From: Phaeocystidibacter sp965659415
Lineage (GTDB): Bacteria; Bacteroidota; Bacteroidia; Flavobacteriales; Schleiferiaceae
Length of the DNA: 64,000 nucleotides
NCBI GenBank assembly: GCA_965659415.1
Contig: CBFHVA010000010.1
Coordinates: 1 to 64,000, forward strand
Direction: 5' to 3'
This document shows positions 18,200 to 25,659 of the stretch, piece by piece. Position numbers and translations under genes: made by a program. Below the pieces are notes generated by a model. It searched no databases. It was not told the origin of the DNA and worked only from the letters and a program-made list of their open reading frames with translations. Every line of letters starts with the position of its first letter. Within the stretch, counting starts at the first letter, position 1.

Positions 18200-19237
18200 A
18201 TGAAACGCTTAGTGATTCTCTTTTTGGCCGGATTTCTATCTTGTTCTGCATGGGCTTTAACTGGAATCAACACCAACTATGGCGCTCCTTTGGAAGATTC
18301 CATACCCAATTTATACTCTGTTTATTTGATTGAACGGAATGAAGGGGACCTTTTGCAGCAATATGAGGCCGTTGTGATTTTAACCGATATGTTTCGCTGG
18401 TATTACGATGAGCGAGACTCGGTGTACATCGATTCGAAGTATAGGTCCTATATCCATAACAGACATAATTTTCACGTGTTGTCAAAGGAGCGTAGAACCT
18501 ACTTCATGGATTCAGCTCATGTGAAAGAGAGCGATAGCATTTACATTACGCATCCGCTTACTGGTTATATTGGTCAATATGCGGTTTCAGACCTCGATTT
18601 GGTGGCCTTTCTGAATGTGTATGAATCGGATGAGGTGGGTAAAGAAGTAGAGCTGAATAGCTACAGTTATCAATTGGGTTTGCGCTTGCCTGAGTATCCG
18701 CTCGACAGTTCTTGGATCATGAATCATACGGGGATTGCAGCCATACAAAAACACAACCCATTAGCCGCCGACCCAAATTTTCAATTGCTGCATTGGCAGC
18801 CGCTTGCTGATTTCGATACCACCGTTTTTACGGATGAGATGATCAACCGTTGGGATTATCTGGACTCAACAGGAGCCTCACACGTTGCTTACTACGGGAA
18901 CTTGGAGTTACAGGTTATAGACCGATATTACAAACAGGTTAGACCCAATAGTATCCGCTATTACATGGGTTGTAGGTTCTTGGTGGTCCGTGATACGCTG
19001 ACAGGCGAAGTGGTGCATCAAAACGCCTTTTGCTCAAGCGAGGGTACCTACATCAGTCCCTTGCGGTATTACATTTCAGAGGACGAAAGCTACAGCATAC
19101 AGTGGGTGGGAAATCTTCTCGAAGGTAGAGCTCCTGTGATTCTCAACATGGTGAGTTTTTCCTTTGGCTGTCCGATGGTTACGGAGTTGGATGAAGCGGG
19201 GAGGGACTTGTATATACAGTGTGATAATAGGCATTAG
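18200..19237 (+). CDS. Exported protein of unknown function, 345 residues
   Basis: I do not recognise the family. A signal peptide (MKRLVILFLAGFLSCSAWA) is followed by a mostly beta-rich, aromatic-rich protein with no transmembrane helix. Four cysteines lie in the mature C-terminal third (MGCRFLV, AFCSSEG, FGCPMV, IQCDNRH) and could form two disulfides. A cysteine at the end of the signal (LSC) is not followed by a convincing lipoprotein context. It is divergent from kbl with 78 bp between starts and has no operon partner. A hairpin-like GC-rich stretch follows the stop. Confidence 0.7.
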   Translation: MKRLVILFLAGFLSCSAWALTGINTNYGAPLEDSIPNLYSVYLIERNEGDLLQQYEAVVILTDMFRWYYDERDSVYIDSKYRSYIHNRHNFHVLSKERRTYFMDSAHVKESDSIYITHPLTGYIGQYAVSDLDLVAFLNVYESDEVGKEVELNSYSYQLGLRLPEYPLDSSWIMNHTGIAAIQKHNPLAADPNFQLLHWQPLADFDTTVFTDEMINRWDYLDSTGASHVAYYGNLELQVIDRYYKQVRPNSIRYYMGCRFLVVRDTLTGEVVHQNAFCSSEGTYISPLRYYISEDESYSIQWVGNLLEGRAPVILNMVSFSFGCPMVTELDEAGRDLYIQCDNRH

Positions 19238-19439
19238 CCGCTCCCTTCGGTCGCGGGGCAAAAGACAAAAGACATCGGGGTGCAAGCTATAGTGCTATGA
19301 TGCACGTTTCTCCAAACCAAACACAAATGCTGAGAGCCTTCTGCCAGCGTGGCGCTAGTCCGCCGACGAGTTGAACGAACGATCTACAGCTACACCAACT
19401 GAGCCTCATTGCCCCATGGCCTAATGGCCCTCCTCTAAA

Positions 19440-19476
19440 TAAAAACCCCTGACGTCGCGCTTGATCAGTCAGGGGT
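19440..19476 (-). terminator. Rho-independent terminator of the sus operon
   Basis: On the minus strand the stem ACCCCTGAC / GTCAGGGGT (19468-19476 with 19445-19453) is followed by TTTTTATTT. It ends the transcript of the susC-susD operon 105 nt after the last stop codon. The stretch 19238-19439, between the unknown gene and this terminator, holds no gene I can support. Confidence 0.88.
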
Positions 19477-19581
19477 CTATCTTCAGATGCTCATTAGGTG
19501 GTCTGTCCGATTTCGCGGCTCAGAGCAGTATCGGACAATCGTCGAACTCTTACGTAAGACGGGCTCTGAAGAACATGTAAG
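19477..19581 (-). other. Structured 3' untranslated region of the sus operon (interleaved perfect stems)
   Basis: Three perfect 7-bp complementary pairs lie in about 100 nt: GTCCGAT (19505-19511) with ATCGGAC (19530-19536); TCAGAGC (19520-19526, in the loop of the first) with GCTCTGA (19563-19569); and CTTCAGA (19481-19487) with TCTGAAG (19565-19571). The second and third compete for the same strand. A 10-bp palindrome CTTACGTAAG is at 19549-19558. No ORF is convincing. This may be a 3' regulatory RNA or a mRNA-stability structure. Confidence 0.4.
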
Positions 19582-20466
19582 TTACGGACATTCTTCTAAA
19601 TCAATTTCTTGCGTCTTATCATTTCTTCCAGCCGCCGTGTTTAAGTCGCCTCGTTTCACAATAGCTTTGATGAAAATGATGGTGTCATTGGTGCCACCTT
19701 GATTCAAGAATTGATCTGGTACAAAACCAAATTGGAAGATGCCTGGCTCCACTTCGTCCATGGCGAGTTCAGGTGTGTTTGCCACCTGTGTCCAAAGTGC
19801 ATATTGGTTGCCTGGAAGGGCCAAGTCTTCTCCTTGTTTCCAGTATTCCAAGTGCACAAAAACATTGCCTTCCTGAAGGTCCTTCATGGTTTCCTTCGTC
19901 TCGCGATTGTTGTCGTACATCACGCTAACCACATCTGTAGATGCCGCAAACGTTGGAAACATGTAAACAGGATCTTTCAAAGTGGTTGGAGGGTCAACCG
20001 CTACGGTAATGTCGTTCGACTTGATATCGGGATCGCCGTAGCCACCGCCGTCTTTTGGCTTTATCAAGAACGAGATATCCTTGGCGTACACATCTGCTGC
20101 AGACGTTTCGTACCAAACTGTAGGAACGATGGTCCAGCTGTACACATAGCCGCCTTCGTGGGTGAGGCGCAGGGTATCGTTGGAGTTCTTCCAAGCCTGT
20201 GAACCCACACCGTTCACGTAAGGGTGTCCTTCCGGGTGTTCTACGGGCGACCAAGTCCAGATATACATGTCTTCACCAGCATCCACAGCGTCCATCAATA
20301 GCACGTTGTGGTCGAGTCCCATATCCAATTGACTGATGTCGATGGTGATTTTAAGTGTATCCTCCGGATTGATGTTCTCAGCCGGTTCGGTGGTTACTTG
20401 GGCGGTCATGCTCATTCCACCCAATGTCAATGCGAGTAGTGCGATAATCTTCTTCATCATTCTCAT
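19582..20466 (-). CDS. Exported accessory protein of the starch locus (SusE-position)
   Basis: The protein has 294 residues. A signal peptide (MKKIIALLALTLGGMSMTAQ) is preceded by two alternative methionines; the ATG at 20466 overlaps the upstream stop by 4 bp. There is no lipobox. The mature part is beta-rich and contains two module-like stretches, for example DMYIWTWSPVEHPEG with WKNSNDTLRLTHEGGYVYSWTI at about residues 66-115 and DVVSVMYDNNRETKE later. Similar W-rich modules are found in exported proteins and amylase N-termini of Bacteroidota starch loci (DUF4961-like); that assignment is from memory and uncertain. Its place, last in the susC-susD operon, suggests glycan binding at the cell surface or in the periplasm. 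Confidence 0.7.
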   Translation of the reverse strand: MRMMKKIIALLALTLGGMSMTAQVTTEPAENINPEDTLKITIDISQLDMGLDHNVLLMDAVDAGEDMYIWTWSPVEHPEGHPYVNGVGSQAWKNSNDTLRLTHEGGYVYSWTIVPTVWYETSAADVYAKDISFLIKPKDGGGYGDPDIKSNDITVAVDPPTTLKDPVYMFPTFAASTDVVSVMYDNNRETKETMKDLQEGNVFVHLEYWKQGEDLALPGNQYALWTQVANTPELAMDEVEPGIFQFGFVPDQFLNQGGTNDTIIFIKAIVKRGDLNTAAGRNDKTQEIDLEECP

Positions 20467-20948
20467 TGTTCACGGGTGAATATTAGTTCGTAACGAGCTA
20501 CTGCTTCGCCGCATTTGTTCACATCGTAACTCATTCCAAAGTTTCGATCCGTTGGACGAGGAGCGTTCAGCATGTTCACGGTTTTGGCCGTTTCTCCCGT
20601 AGGAGTAATGATGATCTCAGTTGGGTAGTAGGCCGTGTCATACGCCCAAGTACCATCTGCTCCAAAAGGCCCAGGACCTGCACCTTCTTGGGTAGATATG
20701 TACGAACCATCCGCATTGAAATCAATGACCCAAGCGTTGTTCTCCTTTGCATAAAAGGCTGTTACATCTTGAGATTCAGGAACGGGTAGCGTGAGGTCGT
20801 AAATAGTGGCCCCACTCTGACGCCATGTTCCTACTACACCTTCACCAGCACCGTAAGCCGGGCCTGGATCTGTGGGCTGATCAGGACGACAACTTACTAC
20901 CACTAGAGCGGGTAGAAATAGCATCCAAAGTATTCTTGTTGCTTTCAT
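20463..20948 (-). CDS. Lipoprotein of the starch locus (DUF5004/lipocalin-like)
   Basis: The protein has 161 residues with a clear lipobox (VVVSC, Cys20). The mature domain begins VVGTWRQSGATIYDLT, resembling lipocalin-like DUF5004 proteins that follow susD in some Bacteroidota loci. It continues with WVIDFNADGSYIS and ends in YELIFTRE, consistent with one small beta-barrel. It is separated by 7 bp from susD and overlaps the next gene by 4 bp, so all four genes form one operon. A role in binding or positioning glycan near SusCD is inferred from context only. Confidence 0.65.
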   Translation of the reverse strand: MKATRILWMLFLPALVVVSCRPDQPTDPGPAYGAGEGVVGTWRQSGATIYDLTLPVPESQDVTAFYAKENNAWVIDFNADGSYISTQEGAGPGPFGADGTWAYDTAYYPTEIIITPTGETAKTVNMLNAPRPTDRNFGMSYDVNKCGEAVARYELIFTREQ

Positions 20949-20955
20949 AATATTC

Positions 20956-22344
20956 TTAGTTACAACCTCCTTCTTCGTTCAATATAAATACGTTCGAGCG
21001 CTCTACCGCCGGGAACTGCAATACCTGACCTGGGCAATCCCAATCCGCACCGCGGATGGTAGTAATTTCTCCCAGCACGCCAAGTCGCTTGAGTTCATGG
21101 CTTCTATCACCTTCGCACATCAATTCAACGCGGCGCTCGTAACGAACAGCGTCGATGATATCCGATAACGGTTCCGTGCCGTCCAAGTTCTGACTTGTGC
21201 CGCCATAGGCTCTTTCGCGAATATCGTTGATATCCTGTACGGCCGTTGCGAGGTCAGAGTTGGTCATGGCCAAGGCCTCAGCACGAATCAACTTCAATTT
21301 AGTCAAGTGGATGATAGGCACATCCATAAAGTCGTAGTTAAACTTGCTGTTTACCACTAGTTCATTCGGAGCTCCTTCGTTCACCAAGGCCATCCAAACG
21401 CTATCGCGGATATCATCCGGATTGCTCTGAATCAAGGTGTAGAATGACTTATCCATGGTCAATTCAGGGTTTGGATTCGGTTGGTTGTCCCAACGGTAAA
21501 ACCCAGCAAATGAACCTCCGCGGTTATCGTTAATCGATGCAAAGCTGTATCCACCGAAAACAATCTCGGTGTTGTTGCTTGCCTCAAAACGATTGAAACC
21601 TGGAATCAAGGCGTAGTTTCCGCTTTCAATTACGGAATCAGCATACGCCGCCGCCATGGAGAAGTCGTTCATCTGCCAATGTACCTCTGCCAATGCACCC
21701 AATGCAGCGTAGCGAGTAGCAAAGATGCTGTTGGAGTTCGGCAAACGAGTGCTTACATCCTGAAGTTCTGAAATAACGAAATTGTAAACCTGGGCAACGG
21801 TATTGCGAGCTAATAGCTCACGGTCTGTGCGTGTTTTGATAACCACTCCAAGGTGACTGTTGTCTGATGTGAATCCGTAAGGCTGGGCAAAGTAGCGCAC
21901 CATTTCGAAGTGCATAAGCGCACGAAGGAAACGGGCTTCATCTAGAATTTGCTGACGCTCAGCTGCCGGCACCTCTACTAGGTCGATGTTTTCCAACAAC
22001 CAGTTTGCACGGTACACGGCACGGTAGGCATCGAGGTAAACATTGCTTACATCCGAGTTAAAGATGTTCGTTTGTCTACCATATACCTCTTGTAAGAAAG
22101 TGGAGCTACGCGGACGAATTAGGTTGTCGCCCAAACAAGTTCCAAAGGCTTGCATACGGCCATTGTACACGTTGGCCGCCACGTCGTAAATAGAGTTTAA
22201 TACTTCCTTCATGTCGTCAGCATTCTCGATGGCCTCTCCTTCGAGAAGGACACCTTCCGGCTTTACATCAAGGAAGTCGCTGCAAGCGGTTCCGCCAATC
22301 AGCAGAACAGCCATCATTGCAATTTTGGTAATGTGCTTTTTCAT
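20956..22344 (-). CDS. susD: SusD/RagB-family surface starch-oligosaccharide-binding lipoprotein
   Basis: The protein has 462 residues and a lipoprotein signal (LIGGTAC, Cys21) followed by SDFLDVKPEG, the usual SusD start. The TPR-like helical core is visible (NIDLVEVPAAERQQILDEARFLRA, broken as VPAAERQQIL and EARFLRALMHFEMVRYF). The C-terminal RagB/SusD signature is DIIDAVRYERRVELMCEG then RSHELKRLG. SusD proteins cap the SusC barrel on the cell surface and pass bound oligosaccharide to it. The gene lies 12 bp after susC, as in nearly all such pairs. Confidence 0.95.
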   Translation of the reverse strand: MKKHITKIAMMAVLLIGGTACSDFLDVKPEGVLLEGEAIENADDMKEVLNSIYDVAANVYNGRMQAFGTCLGDNLIRPRSSTFLQEVYGRQTNIFNSDVSNVYLDAYRAVYRANWLLENIDLVEVPAAERQQILDEARFLRALMHFEMVRYFAQPYGFTSDNSHLGVVIKTRTDRELLARNTVAQVYNFVISELQDVSTRLPNSNSIFATRYAALGALAEVHWQMNDFSMAAAYADSVIESGNYALIPGFNRFEASNNTEIVFGGYSFASINDNRGGSFAGFYRWDNQPNPNPELTMDKSFYTLIQSNPDDIRDSVWMALVNEGAPNELVVNSKFNYDFMDVPIIHLTKLKLIRAEALAMTNSDLATAVQDINDIRERAYGGTSQNLDGTEPLSDIIDAVRYERRVELMCEGDRSHELKRLGVLGEITTIRGADWDCPGQVLQFPAVERSNVFILNEEGGCN

Positions 22345-22356
22345 GCTTTCTGCAGA

Positions 22357-25300
22357 TTAGAAGTTAAGGTTTAATGCCAAGCTGAACGTACGCTCCTGTG
22401 GAGGAGTTAAGTAAGTGATGTTCACTGACATGTTACGGTCGGTTGCATTTTCGAAATCGCGAGCAATCTCAGGATCCAATCCTGGGTAGTTGGTCAACAC
22501 AAACAAGTTGGTAGCAATCAAGCTCACGCGACAACGATCGATTCCCCATTTGCTCAACGTTTCCTTTGGCAAGTTGTAACCGATAGTTAGGTTGCGAAGA
22601 CGAAGATAATCGGCATCGTGCAACCACATATCCGTGTTGATCCACGGTGTGTTTGAACCGTAAACGCCCGGGTCGCGAGTTAAGCGAGGAAAGGCGGCCT
22701 GATCGCCAGGCTGGGTCCAACGATCGAAGATCTCTGTGCGCATGTTCCAATCGGTTACTACGCCTAACTGACGCTTAGAAGATGAATCGTAAACCTGACC
22801 TCCGATGCTGTACACAAAGAGGAAGCTCATGTCCCAATTCTTGTACGTGAAGGAGTTGGTAATACCACCAATGGCGTCAGGAAGTACTTTACCTACTGGA
22901 ACGCGGTTATCTGGCGTCCAAGTATAGGTTTCGTTTCCGTCTAAGTCGAGGTAAACCGGGCGACCTGATGCAGGATCTACATGGCTAAAACGCACGAGGA
23001 AGTTCGTTCCAACTGGAGATCCTACTACTACACGAGTATCATTCGTACCGCCCGATACAGCATCTTCGCTATATCCTCCAATGCTTGTGATTTCGTTGTA
23101 GTTATAGGCAATGTTGAAGTCCACTTTCCAAGAGAAATCTCTGGAGACTATTGGGCGACCTGAAATGGTGAATTCAACCCCAGTGTTGAGGATTTCACCC
23201 AAGTTATCCCAGAAGTTGTCGAAACCTTGGTAACGTGGCAATGACACGCTCAACAAGGCGTCGGTAGTGTACTTGTAATAGTAGGCGACTTCACCCGTGA
23301 TGCGGTCATCGAGTAAACCATATTCAAGAGCGGCATCGAAAATTTGAGATTCTTCCCACTTCAAGGTTGGGTTTTCGCGGATGAGCTGGTAGGTGATAGG
23401 CTGACCAAAATAGCTGCCTGCCTGACCGTAAGTAGCACGCCATTGGTTATCAGGAACGGCAGCGTTACCAGAGATACCGTAGCTCGCTTTAAGTTTCAAG
23501 AAGCTGATTACTTCATTATCCTGAAGGAAGGCCTCTTCACTCATGATCCAGCCCGTACCGATAGAAGGGAACACACCCCAACGGTTTTCAGGACCGAAGT
23601 TCGAGGAAGCATCTGCACGAACAACCGCTTGGAATAAGTACTTGTCGTGAATGGTATAGTTCACACGACCAAAGAAGCTGGCAAAAGTATTACCGCTACC
23701 CGGTTGATTGGTGTAGTCGAGCTGCAAATCGTTGAGTAACTCCGGGTTTGTGAAGAATGGTCCAGTTGCGTCGGTTACTTCGTTGGTGTATGTGCTGTCT
23801 ACCGGGTTGAAGTAGTTACCGTTTTGCTGGCGACGTTCCTGGAATTCTGTACCTACAAGTACGGTGAAGTCGTGACCCTCAGCGGCGCTGAAGAGATAGG
23901 TGGCCGTTGCATTCACGTTCCAGTTGCGAACCTGAAGTGGGAAGCGACGTGCCACACCTGCGTGGGTTGAACCGATGAGCTCTTGCGGCTCGTAAATATC
24001 TTCAACCAACTGCATGAAATCATACGATGCAGAAGCATTGAGGAAGAAATTATCTGTAGGGTTATAAGCTAGCGTCAAGCTGTTGATACTTCTCAACTCA
24101 CGCTGTTGCCAATCCTTCAGTTCTCTTAGGCGCACTGGGTTGTTACCACCGCTGAAGAAAGTCCCATCTGGATTGTAAATTGGATAGATCGGAAGGGCCG
24201 TTGACATGGCCGCACCCAAACCACCTGACCATCCTTCATCAACTCGGTTGTTTACACCTTGCATGATGGACGTGGTGATGCCCAATTTCAAATTTTTGGT
24301 GATGTTGATATCACCATTGGCGCGAGCCCCGAGGCGCTCGTAGCTGTTTTGAGTAAGGTAGCTCTGCTGATTATCGTACGTAACCCCCACGCGGTAGTTA
24401 AACCCTTGGTTGTTTTGTCCGATGGCAAAGTCGTACTGCTGATTGAAACCAAGACGGGTCATTTCGTTAGCCCAATCCGTATCAACCGCTCGAGCCTCGG
24501 CTAAAGAAAGACCCCCTGGGAATACCGGTTCGCCGGTTGGAGGGGGCGTTGAAAAGAGTTCAGGATTGGTAAGGTAAAGGGCTTGATCGTTATACCAAGC
24601 TTCTTCGTACATCTGAATATACTGTTCTGTGGTGAGCATATTTGGCATGGCCGTTGGCTGCGAAACACCTGTACGAGCGCTGAATTCATACACCATTTCA
24701 CCTTGGCGACCTTGATTACCGCGCTTGGTGGTGATGAGAACTACACCGTTGGCACCACGCGAACCGTAGATGGCGGTAGCTGATGCATCCTTCAAGATTT
24801 CAACACTCTCAATGTCTTCGGGGTTGAGAGAAGCCAATGGGTTGTTATTCATCGCGCCGCTGTTTCCTTTCAAGAAGTAATCTTGAGTGATAGGAATACC
24901 ATCTACCACATAAAGAGGGTCACCTCCTGCGGAGATGGATGCGATACCGCGAATACGCACTACGGAGCCGGAACCCGCAATACCGGATCCAGTAACCACC
25001 TGGACACCTGGAGCTTTACCTTGAATTGCGGTTTCAAAGCTCGGGGTAGGCATATCCGTAAGGTCGCGTGATTCAAGACTCACAATGGAGCCTGTCACTT
25101 CCCTTTTGCGTTGTACACCGTAACCGATGATGACTACTTCATCGAGCTCACTTGTGGAAGGCTCTAGTTGAACGTTTAGGGTAACATCCTGACCGGAAGT
25201 CACCGTTACAGCCTGCTCTTTTTTGAGATAGCCTAGGGTTTCGAATACCAAAACATAACTACCCGGCTCTAGCCCGGTAATCTCGTAGGTTCCAGTAAAT

Positions 25301-25461
25301 TCTGTGGCTGCGGCTTTGTCAGTGCCTTGAACGACTACGGCTACGCTAGGAAGCGTTTCATTGTTTTCATCGGTAACCACTCCCTTGATGCTTTGAGCTT
25401 GCATTTGGGTAGTGAATAAACCGAGCAACACCGCCGTCAAGGCCGAGTAAAGTTGCTTCAT
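22357..25461 (-). CDS. susC: SusC/RagA-family TonB-dependent outer-membrane transporter
   Basis: The protein has 1034 residues. After the signal peptide (ALTAVLLGLFTTQMQAQ) comes a CarboxypepD_reg-like domain (SIKGVVTDENNETLPSVAVVV, as IKGVVTDENNETLPS). A TonB-box-like DEVVIIGYG follows at about residue 107, then the plug (GVQVVTGSGIAGSGSVVRIRG; DPLYVVDGIP; IEILKDASATAIYGSRGANG in SusC form) and a C-terminal barrel ending in TFSLALNLNF. It imports malto-oligosaccharides using TonB/ExbBD energy, encoded elsewhere. Identity of the sugar rests on the surrounding amylases and maltose phosphorylase. It is first in a four-gene operon whose promoter carries one of the shared operators. Confidence 0.95.
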   Translation of the reverse strand: MKQLYSALTAVLLGLFTTQMQAQSIKGVVTDENNETLPSVAVVVQGTDKAAATEFTGTYEITGLEPGSYVLVFETLGYLKKEQAVTVTSGQDVTLNVQLEPSTSELDEVVIIGYGVQRKREVTGSIVSLESRDLTDMPTPSFETAIQGKAPGVQVVTGSGIAGSGSVVRIRGIASISAGGDPLYVVDGIPITQDYFLKGNSGAMNNNPLASLNPEDIESVEILKDASATAIYGSRGANGVVLITTKRGNQGRQGEMVYEFSARTGVSQPTAMPNMLTTEQYIQMYEEAWYNDQALYLTNPELFSTPPPTGEPVFPGGLSLAEARAVDTDWANEMTRLGFNQQYDFAIGQNNQGFNYRVGVTYDNQQSYLTQNSYERLGARANGDINITKNLKLGITTSIMQGVNNRVDEGWSGGLGAAMSTALPIYPIYNPDGTFFSGGNNPVRLRELKDWQQRELRSINSLTLAYNPTDNFFLNASASYDFMQLVEDIYEPQELIGSTHAGVARRFPLQVRNWNVNATATYLFSAAEGHDFTVLVGTEFQERRQQNGNYFNPVDSTYTNEVTDATGPFFTNPELLNDLQLDYTNQPGSGNTFASFFGRVNYTIHDKYLFQAVVRADASSNFGPENRWGVFPSIGTGWIMSEEAFLQDNEVISFLKLKASYGISGNAAVPDNQWRATYGQAGSYFGQPITYQLIRENPTLKWEESQIFDAALEYGLLDDRITGEVAYYYKYTTDALLSVSLPRYQGFDNFWDNLGEILNTGVEFTISGRPIVSRDFSWKVDFNIAYNYNEITSIGGYSEDAVSGGTNDTRVVVGSPVGTNFLVRFSHVDPASGRPVYLDLDGNETYTWTPDNRVPVGKVLPDAIGGITNSFTYKNWDMSFLFVYSIGGQVYDSSSKRQLGVVTDWNMRTEIFDRWTQPGDQAAFPRLTRDPGVYGSNTPWINTDMWLHDADYLRLRNLTIGYNLPKETLSKWGIDRCRVSLIATNLFVLTNYPGLDPEIARDFENATDRNMSVNITYLTPPQERTFSLALNLNF

Positions 25462-25490
25462 GCTACTAAAGTTGAGTTTCTGTGGAATCT

Positions 25491-25498
25491 CAAAAGTA
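25491..25498 (-). promoter_or_regulatory. Predicted -7 box of the susC operon
   Basis: The minus strand reads TACTTTTG, an exact TAnnTTTG match 30 bp before the susC ATG. The expected -33 position (about 19 bp further upstream) falls inside the operator at 25512-25532; no TTTG is present there. Confidence 0.65.
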
Positions 25499-25511
25499 GC
25501 AAAATATTTGT

Positions 25512-25532
25512 TAAGTGTACTTTTTACACTTA
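25512..25532. promoter_or_regulatory. Operator copy A: perfect 21-bp inverted repeat at the susC promoter
   Basis: TAAGTGTA (25512-25519), 5-bp spacer CTTTT, TACACTTA (25525-25532): eight-base arms with no mismatch. It covers the -33 region of the susC promoter. The same motif recurs at 29322, 44598 and 44688. Confidence 0.8.
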
Positions 25533-25594
25533 TTAAATTAGAATATCACAAATGCGTTGTGATAGAAACGTGTCGGAGTTACAATTCTAGCATG

Positions 25595-25633
25595 AAAAAG
25601 GCCCAGAGAAATCAACTTCCCCTGGGCCTTTCT
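25595..25633 (-). terminator. Rho-independent terminator after the T9SS amylase gene
   Basis: The stem AAAGGCCCAG / CTGGGCCTTT (25597-25606 with 25624-25633) is followed on the minus strand by a T run. It separates the regulator-amylase unit from the susC promoter. Confidence 0.85.
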
Positions 25634-25659
25634 GTGAACTTTATAATATGATACGTAGT

